Assembly: GCA_943788695.1 (NCBI GenBank)
Contig: CALSRG010000001.1
Span: 744,001-808,000, forward strand
Length of the DNA stretch: 64,000 nucleotides
Source of the DNA: an uncultured Flavobacteriaceae bacterium
GTDB lineage: Bacteria; Bacteroidota; Bacteroidia; Flavobacteriales; Flavobacteriaceae
Direction of reading: 5' to 3'
Shown one piece after another: positions 8,696 through 17,185 of the stretch. The notes under the pieces are model-generated. The model was not told the DNA's origin and searched no databases. It saw only the letters and a program-made list of their open reading frames with translations. Position 1 is the first letter of the stretch. Every line of letters starts with the position of its first letter. The position numbers were made by a program, and so were the translations under genes.

Positions 8696-9742
8696 ATGAA
8701 GAAAAAAGCAACATTAAAAGAAATTGCAAATGAGCTTGGGGTTTCCATTTCAACTGTCTCTAAGGCGCTTAAAGGAAGCCCTGAAATAAGTTTTGAGACT
8801 ACAGAGAAAATTAAAGCATTTGCAAAATTATTGCATTATCGACCCAACAATATTGCCTTAAGCCTCAAAAATCGTCAAACTAAAACTATCGGAGTTATTA
8901 TTCCTGAGATTGTTCACCATTTTTTCGCTGAAGTTATTCAAGGAATTGAAACTTATGCCAATGAGCATGGTTATAATGTATTAATTGCCCTCTCCAATGA
9001 ATCTTTCGATAAGGAAGTTTTTAATATTGACACCTTAGCTTCGGGGAGTATAGATGGTTTTATTTTATCTGTATCTAAAGGGACTCTGCAATGTCAGGAT
9101 TTTCATCATTTGCATGAAACGATCAACCAAGGTATGCCCATAGTACTCTTCGATCGACAGATTCCAGATATATCATGTGACAAAGTGATTGTAGATGATT
9201 ATCAAGGCAGTCGTCGCGCTGTAGAGGCGCTTTTGGAGTCAGGATGTAAAGAAATTGCCCTCATCACCACAGAAGATTATGTCGATGTTGGTTTTAAGAG
9301 AACACAAGGGTATATCGAGGCTCATATTAAAAAGGGAATGCCACACAAACCTTCCATGGTTCTCAAGGTTGATGACCAATTCTTTTGGGAAGATGCTTTA
9401 GAGTCTCTCGAACGAAGAATCGAAGCTTTATTGCGTCTACATCCGTGTATTGATGGCATTTTTGGAGTCAATGAAGTTTATGCCTTGACCGCTATGAAAG
9501 TTGCTCAAAAAATGGGCTATATCATTCCAAAAGACATTCAGGTTATTGGATTTACCGATGGCGTACTCTCAAAGCATGCCTATCCTTCATTGACTTCAAT
9601 AAAACAACATGGCAAGAATATGGGAAGAGAGGCTGCCCAAATGTTAATTCAACGTTTAGAATCAGATGATGAAAGACCGTTTGAAACTAAAGTGCTGCAA
9701 ACAGAATTAGTCGAACGAGAATCTACCCAATTGCTAGGCTAA
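8696..9742 (+). CDS. LacI-family transcriptional regulator of the alpha-glucan locus
   Basis: A DNA-binding sugar-responsive regulator of 348 residues. The N-terminal helix-turn-helix and hinge are plain (TLKEIANELGVSISTVSKAL, then PNNIALSLK), and a periplasmic-binding-protein-like sensor domain begins at TKTIGVIIPEI (about residue 60). Motifs such as SGSIDGFILS, IPIVLFDR-like MPIVLFDRQ and VIGFTDG are typical. The open frame extends upstream to a GTG at 8651, but the ATG at 8696 gives the standard LacI N-terminus. It stands between the two arms of the locus and next to a perfect LacI-type operator, so control of both arms by a maltose-type inducer is the natural inference. In Bacteroides the analogous role is played by the unrelated SusR. 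Confidence 0.93.
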   Translation: MKKKATLKEIANELGVSISTVSKALKGSPEISFETTEKIKAFAKLLHYRPNNIALSLKNRQTKTIGVIIPEIVHHFFAEVIQGIETYANEHGYNVLIALSNESFDKEVFNIDTLASGSIDGFILSVSKGTLQCQDFHHLHETINQGMPIVLFDRQIPDISCDKVIVDDYQGSRRAVEALLESGCKEIALITTEDYVDVGFKRTQGYIEAHIKKGMPHKPSMVLKVDDQFFWEDALESLERRIEALLRLHPCIDGIFGVNEVYALTAMKVAQKMGYIIPKDIQVIGFTDGVLSKHAYPSLTSIKQHGKNMGREAAQMLIQRLESDDERPFETKVLQTELVERESTQLLG

Positions 9743-9851
9743 ACAGTGTGTATTGTTATTATTTAATTTGAAAATTTTAGCTTTCTGGTTCATCTGTTTC
9801 AAATCTTTTATATATTGCACTTTCAAATTTTACTTTTTCACTTCTCACCTT

Positions 9852-9881
9852 AAAAGTAATTTTTGACAAGATTCTCTTGTC
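9852..9881 (+). promoter_or_regulatory. Candidate permease promoter box and adjoining inverted repeat
   Basis: AAAAGTAATTTTT (9852-9864) is identical to the susC box. It is followed at once by GACAAG-ATTCT-CTTGTC (9865-9881), a perfect 6-bp inverted repeat around a 5-base spacer. The repeat would overlap the transcription start or form a small 5' hairpin. It ends 22 bp before the ATG at 9904. A second 13-mer, TTTTTCACTTCTC (9834-9846), also recurs in the susC leader at 8524-8536. Confidence 0.45.
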
Positions 9882-9903
9882 TTTCATATTTTAACTCAGC
9901 GCT

Positions 9904-11277
9904 ATGTCGAACAAGCGAACTCTCAGTTTTTGGGAGATCTGGAACATGAGTTTTGGATTTCTTGGTATTCAGTTTGGTTTTGCCCTTCAGGGAGGATTCA
10001 TGTCACGAATTTTTCAAACTTTAGGGGCAGATAAAGATGCAATTCCACTTTTGTGGATTGCAGCACCCCTAACAGGTTTACTTGTTCAGCCGATAATAGG
10101 CTATATGAGCGACCGTACTTGGAGTCCCAGATGGGGAAGGCGACGACCTTATTTTCTTATTGGTGCAGTTTTGAGCTCAATCACTCTTTTGCTTGTACCC
10201 CATTCTCCTGTGCTATGGATGGCCGCAGGTTTTTTATGGATATTAGATGCATCAATTAACATTTCTATGGAACCCTTTCGTGCATTGGTCGCTGATAAAT
10301 TGCCAGAATCACAGCGTTCGAATGGTTTTGTCATTCAAACATTAATTATTGGAATTGGAACATGGGTGGCAAGTAATTTGCCCTGGTTTGTCTCTCAATT
10401 AGGTGTGAGTGATGCGGCGCCTCAAGGTGTTGTTCCAATGTCTGTAAAAGTAGCTTTTGCCATTGGAGCATTCGTCTTCTTAACTAGCATTATCATTACT
10501 GTTTTTACAACATCCGAATACCCTCCAGAAGATATCAAAGCTTTTGAAGAACAAAAGAATATCAAAAACAGTTTTATATCAGATATAATTAAACATGCCG
10601 CAAGTATGCCTAAGACCATGCTCAAATTAGGTGTTATTCAATTCTTCAGCTGGTTTGCCTTTTTTACAATGTGGAGTTTGGCTAACCCAGCGCTCACTGA
10701 ACATGTGTTTCAAACCCCTGCGCCCATAGAGTCGCATTTTGATATGACGGATTCTGTGCAAGCCACGGCCTTTGACACTGCCAACACCTCATTTCAGAAA
10801 TCATCCAATTTAGTCGGGTCATACATGGGCGTTTATGGTTTGTCTTCCATGATTTTTGCACTTGTATTGAGTTTTTTTACTGCTAAGATTAATATCAATC
10901 GCAAATATGTTCATATGGTATCGTTGATGCTTGGCGGAATTGGATTTCTTAGTATGTACTATATCACAGATCCGTCACAACTGACATGGTCCTTTGCTCT
11001 GATTGGTTTGTCATGGGGCAGTATTTTATCGATGCCTTATGCGATGTTGTCCAGTTCAGTCGATGAAAATAATATGGGTGTCTTTATGGGACTTTTCAAT
11101 ATGTTTATTGTAATTCCTCAAATCGTTGCAGCGCTTGGTGGGATTACACTTGTATCATCTTTGTTTGGTTCTGAAACAATAAACGCTATGCTGGTGGCTG
11201 GACTAAGCTTAATTATTGCAGGCTTGGCAAATTTCCTCATTTTCAATAAAAAAGCCATCTCATATCAAGCAGAATAA
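9904..11277 (+). CDS. Maltose/sugar MFS permease (SLC45/GPH-like)
   Basis: An inner-membrane sugar:cation symporter expected to bring maltose from periplasm to cytoplasm. The 457 residues form about 12 hydrophobic segments. Conserved features are the N-terminal FWEIWNMSFGFLGIQFGF, the GYMSDRTWSPRWGRRRPYF loop between segments 2 and 3 (about 60-82), and the SLSWG-like GLSWGSILSMPYAML region (about 365). This N-terminal pattern is shared by SLC45-type sucrose and maltose permeases found in flavobacterial alpha-glucan loci. It is 2 bp upstream of pgmB and probably the first gene of the cytoplasmic/periplasmic arm. Confidence 0.88.
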   Translation: MSNKRTLSFWEIWNMSFGFLGIQFGFALQGGFMSRIFQTLGADKDAIPLLWIAAPLTGLLVQPIIGYMSDRTWSPRWGRRRPYFLIGAVLSSITLLLVPHSPVLWMAAGFLWILDASINISMEPFRALVADKLPESQRSNGFVIQTLIIGIGTWVASNLPWFVSQLGVSDAAPQGVVPMSVKVAFAIGAFVFLTSIIITVFTTSEYPPEDIKAFEEQKNIKNSFISDIIKHAASMPKTMLKLGVIQFFSWFAFFTMWSLANPALTEHVFQTPAPIESHFDMTDSVQATAFDTANTSFQKSSNLVGSYMGVYGLSSMIFALVLSFFTAKININRKYVHMVSLMLGGIGFLSMYYITDPSQLTWSFALIGLSWGSILSMPYAMLSSSVDENNMGVFMGLFNMFIVIPQIVAALGGITLVSSLFGSETINAMLVAGLSLIIAGLANFLIFNKKAISYQAE

Positions 11278-11279
11278 GA

Positions 11280-11969
11280 ATGACAACTAAAGGGTTTATT
11301 TTTGATCTTGATGGCGTTATCGTTGATACGGCCAAGTATCATTTTTTGGCATGGAAGGATTTGGCGTCATCACTTGGAATTCCATTTACAGAAGCTCAAA
11401 ATGAGCAACTCAAAGGAGTAAGTCGTGTAGAGTCGTTGAATAAAATATTGACCTGGGGAAATGTCACCATGAATCCAGAGCAATTTTCTTCATTAATGAA
11501 TGAGAAAAATAAAGCTTATTTGACTTTTATAGATCAAATGACTGAGGACGAGATTCTACCAGGGGTTGTTCATCTCTTGGATAAGCTACTGGAAATGGGA
11601 CAGAAAATTGCTTTAGGCTCTGCCAGTAAAAACGCAAAACTCATTTTAGAAAAAGTGAATTTGTTGGGCTATTTTGACTGTATTGTTGACGGCAATCACG
11701 TAAGCAAGGCGAAACCTGATCCTGAAGTATTCTTAAGAGGAGCAAGTGGACTTGGTTTGGAGGCTACCCAATGCGTCGTATTTGAAGATGCCGTTGCTGG
11801 AATTAAGGCTGCTAATGCTGCTCAGATGATTAGTATTGGCATTGGTAAAAGTGAATATTTATACGAGGCCGATTTGGTTCTGGTAGGTTTGGATCATTTA
11901 AGTGACGTCCTTTTAACGCATGTTATCAATGCATCATCAAAGAATAGTTTTAAAATCAATATTAAATAA
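11280..11969 (+). CDS. pgmB: Beta-phosphoglucomutase
   Basis: Converts beta-D-glucose-1-phosphate, made by maltose phosphorylase, into glucose-6-phosphate. It is a HAD-superfamily protein of 229 residues with nucleophile and acid Asp pair in FDLDGVIVDT (Asp9, Asp11), a cap domain, motif II in GSASKN, the Lys of KAKPDPEVF and the metal-binding FEDAVAGI. The substrate-specificity loop follows the first motif. It lies between the permease and the GH65 phosphorylase, which makes the assignment to the beta anomer (rather than a generic HAD phosphatase) secure. Confidence 0.94.
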   Translation: MTTKGFIFDLDGVIVDTAKYHFLAWKDLASSLGIPFTEAQNEQLKGVSRVESLNKILTWGNVTMNPEQFSSLMNEKNKAYLTFIDQMTEDEILPGVVHLLDKLLEMGQKIALGSASKNAKLILEKVNLLGYFDCIVDGNHVSKAKPDPEVFLRGASGLGLEATQCVVFEDAVAGIKAANAAQMISIGIGKSEYLYEADLVLVGLDHLSDVLLTHVINASSKNSFKINIK

Positions 11970-11983
11970 TTGTTTTACTTGCC

Positions 11984-14299
11984 ATGCATCAAAATTATTT
12001 AAAGGCACATCCTTGGTCCATCATTGAGAAAGGATTTGACTCGGATCGCATAAAATCTTCGGAAAGTATTTTTAGCTTGGGAAATGGCGCCATGGGACAA
12101 CGTGCCAATTTTGAAGAACGTTACAGCGGCCCTACATTTCGGGGGAGTTATATTGCTGGTGTTTATTATCCAGATAAAACAAGAGTAGGTTGGTGGAAAA
12201 ATGGCTATCCAGAGTATTTCGCAAAAGTATTGAATGCTCCCAATTGGATTGGTATTGACGTGGAAATTGATGGCGAGCAGTTAGATTTGTTTACCTGTAA
12301 AAAGGTCAAAGATTTCTGTCGGGAGCTCAATATGAAAGAAGGCTGGTACAAACGAAGTTTTATAGCAGTTCTCCAAAATGATGTTGAGATTAATGTTGAG
12401 GTTTGTCGTTTTTTGAGCCTAAAATATGATGAAGTGGGCGCCGTTAAATACAGCGTAACACCATTGAGTGGTGCGGCCGAAATTATTTTCACACCCTATG
12501 TTGATGGTGGTATAAGTAATGAGGATTCCAATTGGGATGATGTCTTTTGGGATATCCAATCTTGCGGATTTGAAGGTGAAATGGGCTACGTCCAGTCAAA
12601 AACCAATAAAACAAATTTTCAGGTATGTACAGCCATGATCACCCAAGTACTTCTTGACGGCACTAAGGTTGATATACTAGCTGAAAAGCACGAAGCGCCA
12701 ACGACTGTATCTCAGTGCTATACCATTCATGTTGATCAAGGTGAGACCGTATCATTAGAGAAATATGCTGGCTATACCACGTGCTTTCATCATGACCAAA
12801 CGAAATTGGTTCAGGCATCAAAAAATGGGCTTGATAAAGCAGTTTTACTTGGATTTGAGGAACTACTCTTAATTCAAAAAAAATCGTGGTACGAAATATG
12901 GGAAACTTCTGACATCTCAATTGAAGGTGATATTAAAGCACAGCAAGGGATTAGATTTAATATTTTTCAACTCAATCAAACCTATCTTGGTAAAGATCCA
13001 AGACTCAACATTGGTCCAAAGGGCTTTACAGGCGAAAAATACGGAGGAAGTACTTATTGGGACACCGAAGCCTATTGCATACCTTTTTATCTGGCTACTA
13101 AAAGCCAAGCCGTTGCTGAAAACTTGTTAACCTACCGCCACAACCATTTAAGCCGTGCTATTGAAAACGCAGAAAAACTTGGCTTTAATTCTGGAGCCGC
13201 CTTATTTCCTATGGTAACCATGAATGGCGAAGAATGCCATAATGAATGGGAAATTACATTTGAAGAAATACACCGTAATGGGGCCATCGCTTTTGCTATA
13301 CATAATTTTATCAGATATACTGCTGATTGGAATTATGTGATGGAAAAGGGGATAGACGTGCTTATCGGAATCGCACGATTTTGGGCTCAAAGAGCCACTT
13401 TTTCCCCAAAGAAAAACAAATATGTGATTCTTGGTGTTACTGGTCCAAATGAATATGAAAACAATATCAATAACAATTGGTACACCAATTACCTGGCAAA
13501 ATGGTGTTTAGAATTTACAGCAAAAACGCTTGTCGAAATAGCCAAGAAAGATGAAGCGGCACATCAAAGAGCTACAGATAGAGCTGGATTGTCACAAAAC
13601 GAACTTTCCCACTGGGAACAAATAACCAAAAACATGTATTTTCCCTATGATGAGAAATCACAAGTTTACCTTCAGCAAGATGGATTTTTAGATAAGGAAT
13701 ACCACAAGACAGTTGATCAGTTAAATCCTTCCGATCGGCCAATCAATCAGAAATGGAGTTGGGACCGCATTTTAAGGTCACCATACATCAAACAAGCCGA
13801 TGTGCTGCAAGGATTCTATTTTTTTGAGGATCATTTTACCCATGAAGAGTTGGAACGTCATTTTGATTTTTACGAACCTCTAACGGTTCATGAAAGTTCT
13901 TTGTCACCATGTGTTCACAGTATCTTAGCAGCCAAATTGGGACGCATGGATCAGGCATACGACTTTTATCTCAGAACTTCTCGCTTAGATCTCGATGATT
14001 ATAATAAAGAAGTGCATGAAGGTTTACACATTACGTCTATGGCAGGGACTTGGATGAGTATTGTGGAAGGCTTTGCAGGTATGCGGGTTCAAAATGACAC
14101 CCTTGCCTTTAACCCTCAAATCCCCAAAGATTGGACATCGTATTCATTTAAAGTTAATTTTAGAGGAACGATAATTACTGTTCAGGTTAATCAATCATCT
14201 GTTAAAGTAAAAACGGATTCTGAGTCTAAGTTAATTATTTTGATCAATGGTGATCAATTGACAGTATCAATTAAGGAACCGAAAATAATTCAATTATGA
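11984..14299 (+). CDS. GH65 maltose phosphorylase
   Basis: A cytoplasmic inverting phosphorylase: maltose + phosphate gives glucose + beta-glucose-1-phosphate. The 771 residues have the usual GH65 layout: N-terminal beta-sandwich (about 1-280), (alpha/alpha)6 barrel (about 300-690) and a small C-terminal beta domain. The catalytic acid lies in GVTGPNEYENN (Glu about 490), and the phosphate-binding region near IKQADVLQGFYFF and HESSLSPCVHS is intact. The GLHITSMAGTWMSIVEGFAG motif is typical. Kojibiose or trehalose phosphorylases belong to the same family, so maltose specificity rests on the pgmB and alpha-glucan neighbours. Its stop overlaps the next start (ATGA). Confidence 0.92.
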   Translation: MHQNYLKAHPWSIIEKGFDSDRIKSSESIFSLGNGAMGQRANFEERYSGPTFRGSYIAGVYYPDKTRVGWWKNGYPEYFAKVLNAPNWIGIDVEIDGEQLDLFTCKKVKDFCRELNMKEGWYKRSFIAVLQNDVEINVEVCRFLSLKYDEVGAVKYSVTPLSGAAEIIFTPYVDGGISNEDSNWDDVFWDIQSCGFEGEMGYVQSKTNKTNFQVCTAMITQVLLDGTKVDILAEKHEAPTTVSQCYTIHVDQGETVSLEKYAGYTTCFHHDQTKLVQASKNGLDKAVLLGFEELLLIQKKSWYEIWETSDISIEGDIKAQQGIRFNIFQLNQTYLGKDPRLNIGPKGFTGEKYGGSTYWDTEAYCIPFYLATKSQAVAENLLTYRHNHLSRAIENAEKLGFNSGAALFPMVTMNGEECHNEWEITFEEIHRNGAIAFAIHNFIRYTADWNYVMEKGIDVLIGIARFWAQRATFSPKKNKYVILGVTGPNEYENNINNNWYTNYLAKWCLEFTAKTLVEIAKKDEAAHQRATDRAGLSQNELSHWEQITKNMYFPYDEKSQVYLQQDGFLDKEYHKTVDQLNPSDRPINQKWSWDRILRSPYIKQADVLQGFYFFEDHFTHEELERHFDFYEPLTVHESSLSPCVHSILAAKLGRMDQAYDFYLRTSRLDLDDYNKEVHEGLHITSMAGTWMSIVEGFAGMRVQNDTLAFNPQIPKDWTSYSFKVNFRGTIITVQVNQSSVKVKTDSESKLIILINGDQLTVSIKEPKIIQL

Positions 14300-16227
14300 G
14301 ATATTTATTGCTGTTAGTGCTAGTTTGGTCTTGCCAAGAGACTAATAATGAGAAATCTGAAGACCTAAACATGACACCATCTGAGGCAAGTTCACAAAAT
14401 CAACTCGCTCATGTAGAACCACCCAATTGGTGGGTAGGTTTTCAAAACACCAATTTGCAATTATTAATTCATCATGAAAATATTGGAGTTTCAAAGGTTC
14501 ATCTTGACTATTCCGGTGTTAGCTTGAATAAAGTTAATAAGGCAGATAGTCCAAATTATCTTTTTTTAGATTTGACAATAGATGCTTCTACTCAACCAGG
14601 GATACTTAACATTACATTTGATTTTGAAGATGGTAGTACCATAAATTATCCCTACGAACTTCAAGAACGCAACCTGACTTCGGATCAATTTACAGGTTTC
14701 GACAGTAGTGATGTTATTTATCTCATTACACCCGATCGTTATGCAAATGGTGACTACAACAATGATTTTGTGCCTGGTATGAAAGAACAAGGTGTTGACC
14801 GAAACGATGATTATGCAAGGCATGGTGGCGATATAAAAGGCATTATTGATCATCTTGAATATATCAGTGATATGGGATTTACAGCGATTTGGCCAACCCC
14901 GGTTTTAGAAAATGATATGCCCCAAGCCTCCTACCACGGTTATGCTATTACAGATTTGTATCAAATTGATTCTCGTTTTGGTACTTTGACGGATATGAAA
15001 AATTTAGCTGCAAATATTCATCAAAAAGGCATGAAATTTATCATGGATCAAGTGGCTAATCATTGTGGTTTAGAACATTGGTGGATGTCCGATTTGCCAT
15101 TTAAAGACTGGATTAACTATCAAGAAAATTTTGAAGCCAATGTCAATGATTGGAGTAATGATAAGACCATCCACTCCAACCACAGAAGAACGACCAATCA
15201 AGACCGATATGCCTCAAAATTAGACCAACAAGGCATGGAATTTGGGTGGTTCGTCAAGGATATGCCAGACCTCAATCAGAGTAATCCATTTATGGCCAAA
15301 TATATCATACAAAACAGCATTTGGTGGATTGAAACGCTTCATTTGAATGGTATCAGACAAGATACCTATCCCTATCCAAACAAATATTTCATGGCTGATT
15401 GGGCTGGTGCTATAATGACTGAGTACCCTAATTTTAATATCGTAGGAGAGGAGTGGAGTTATAATCCTTTAATAGTGGCCTATTGGCAAGATGGTCATCA
15501 AAATTCAGATGGTTATAAATCCAATTTAAAATCGATTATGGATTTCCCTATGCAAAAGGCTATTGTGGATGGATTGAATGAACCTGAATCATGGGATCAA
15601 GGGTTGGTAAAATTATACGAGGGTTTGGCCAATGATTTTGCCTACAATTCTCCAAAAGACCTTTTGGTATTTCTTGGGAATCATGATATGAGTCGAATTT
15701 ACACACAATTAGGTAGAGATATTACCAATACTAAAATGGCACTTGGTTATATGCTGACTATGCCGCGTATCGTGCAAATGTACTATGGCACAGAAATATT
15801 AATGGATGACTCTGCAAAACCTGGAGACCATGGTTTAATCAGAACGGATTTTCCAGGAGGATGGGAAGGCGATGAGGTAAATGCCTTTACTGGCGATCAA
15901 TTGACACTCGATCAAAAGTCTATGCAATTATATATCAAACAATTGTTGAACTACCGAAAAAACAGTTTTGCAATTCATAATGGATCCACCATACATTTTT
16001 TCCCAGAACGGGGCATATATGTTTTGTCCAGATCATACGAAAATGAAACGGTTGTCACCATATTAAATAAAAATGAGGAAACAATTGAATTGAAGCTAAA
16101 TCGTTTCAGTGAGCTTGGGCTTACAGGAAAGACGCTGAGAAATATTATCACCAAAGATGATATCATTTGGAAGGACACGCTCCGTCTTGACAAACGTGGC
16201 GTTATTATTTTGACCACTAAATTTTAA
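14296..16227 (+). CDS. GH13 neopullulanase/cyclomaltodextrinase-like lipoprotein (SusA-like)
   Basis: Hydrolyses short malto-oligosaccharides or cyclodextrins, probably in the periplasm. The short signal ends in a lipobox (LVWSC, Cys 13). An N-terminal Ig-like cyclomaltodextrinase domain (about 35-125) precedes the GH13 barrel. Catalytic motifs are DQVANHCG (region I), GIRQDTYPY with nucleophile Asp356, VGEEWSY with Glu385, and FLGNHDMSR with the third Asp. The His that usually ends region II is absent, as is usual in the Bacteroidota SusA-like group. The length of 643 is normal. It overlaps the phosphorylase gene by four bases and lies 4 bp from the next gene. Confidence 0.91.
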   Translation: MRYLLLLVLVWSCQETNNEKSEDLNMTPSEASSQNQLAHVEPPNWWVGFQNTNLQLLIHHENIGVSKVHLDYSGVSLNKVNKADSPNYLFLDLTIDASTQPGILNITFDFEDGSTINYPYELQERNLTSDQFTGFDSSDVIYLITPDRYANGDYNNDFVPGMKEQGVDRNDDYARHGGDIKGIIDHLEYISDMGFTAIWPTPVLENDMPQASYHGYAITDLYQIDSRFGTLTDMKNLAANIHQKGMKFIMDQVANHCGLEHWWMSDLPFKDWINYQENFEANVNDWSNDKTIHSNHRRTTNQDRYASKLDQQGMEFGWFVKDMPDLNQSNPFMAKYIIQNSIWWIETLHLNGIRQDTYPYPNKYFMADWAGAIMTEYPNFNIVGEEWSYNPLIVAYWQDGHQNSDGYKSNLKSIMDFPMQKAIVDGLNEPESWDQGLVKLYEGLANDFAYNSPKDLLVFLGNHDMSRIYTQLGRDITNTKMALGYMLTMPRIVQMYYGTEILMDDSAKPGDHGLIRTDFPGGWEGDEVNAFTGDQLTLDQKSMQLYIKQLLNYRKNSFAIHNGSTIHFFPERGIYVLSRSYENETVVTILNKNEETIELKLNRFSELGLTGKTLRNIITKDDIIWKDTLRLDKRGVIILTTKF

Positions 16228-16231
16228 TAGA

Positions 16232-17185
16232 ATGATCCTATTTCGATTGATTTTGATTTGTTTTGTGACCTGCTTCTTGTCTTGTAAAAATGCTAAACCA
16301 ATAATTACTGCTAATGCGGTGGCAATGAATTTGACATCAGGGAAAATAATGCGAGTAGAAAATTTTCCATCAAAATTTGTGACATCGCGTCATGTGGACA
16401 TATGGCTTCCAAACGATTATTCTGAATCAAAAACATACGCTGTGCTTTACATGCATGATGGTAAGATGTTATTTGACGGCACTGATACTTGGAATCATCA
16501 AGAATGGGGTATCGATGAAGCTATGTCAACTTTAGTATCTTCTGGAATAATCCGTGATGTTATAGTGGTAGGAGTGTGGAATGTGCCTGAAGAAAGACAT
16601 GCCGATTACTTTCCCCAAAAAGCATTTGACTATTTGTCGGAGAGTGATAAGAACACGGTTTTGGCGGATGCAGGGAAATCTCAATTGAGTATCGCAGAGC
16701 GATTTTCTGCCGATAATTATTTGAAGTTTTTAGTCAAAGAATTGAAACCTTTTATTGATACAACATTTTCAACCCATTCAGACCTTCAAAATACATTTAT
16801 TGCTGGATCAAGTATGGGAGGTTTGATTTCCATGTATGCGGTATGCGAATACCCAGAGGTTTTTGGAGGTGCTGCATGTTTGTCAACACATTGGCCAGGT
16901 GTAGCACCATCTGAAAACAATCCTGTACCAGATGCAATTTTTAAATATATGAATGACCATATGCCCAAAGCTGACAAGCATAAAATGTATTTTGACTACG
17001 GAACCGAAACCTTGGACACCTATTATCAAAAGTATGCTCCTCGTGTCGATGTGCTCATGGTTTTAAAGGGTTACGAAAAGGATGATTTTAAAAATCTAAA
17101 ATTTATAGGTGACGCACATGATGAGAATTCATGGCAGAACCGCATCGATCAACCATTAACCTTTTTATTGAGCAAGTACCCATGA
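16232..17185 (+). CDS. Alpha/beta-hydrolase (esterase D-like) lipoprotein
   Basis: A putative serine esterase, 317 residues, exported as a lipoprotein (lipobox FLSC, about residue 19). The alpha/beta-hydrolase core shows the nucleophile elbow GSSMGG (Ser194), a likely acid in YGTETLDTY and His296 in GDAHDENSW. The family includes feruloyl- and acetyl-xylan-type esterases and siderophore esterases. It is embedded in the alpha-glucan operon, with a 4-bp overlap with the GH31 gene. The substrate is not evident from sequence: removal of acyl groups from modified glucans is one guess, and a glucan-binding role is another. Confidence 0.8.
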   Translation: MILFRLILICFVTCFLSCKNAKPIITANAVAMNLTSGKIMRVENFPSKFVTSRHVDIWLPNDYSESKTYAVLYMHDGKMLFDGTDTWNHQEWGIDEAMSTLVSSGIIRDVIVVGVWNVPEERHADYFPQKAFDYLSESDKNTVLADAGKSQLSIAERFSADNYLKFLVKELKPFIDTTFSTHSDLQNTFIAGSSMGGLISMYAVCEYPEVFGGAACLSTHWPGVAPSENNPVPDAIFKYMNDHMPKADKHKMYFDYGTETLDTYYQKYAPRVDVLMVLKGYEKDDFKNLKFIGDAHDENSWQNRIDQPLTFLLSKYP

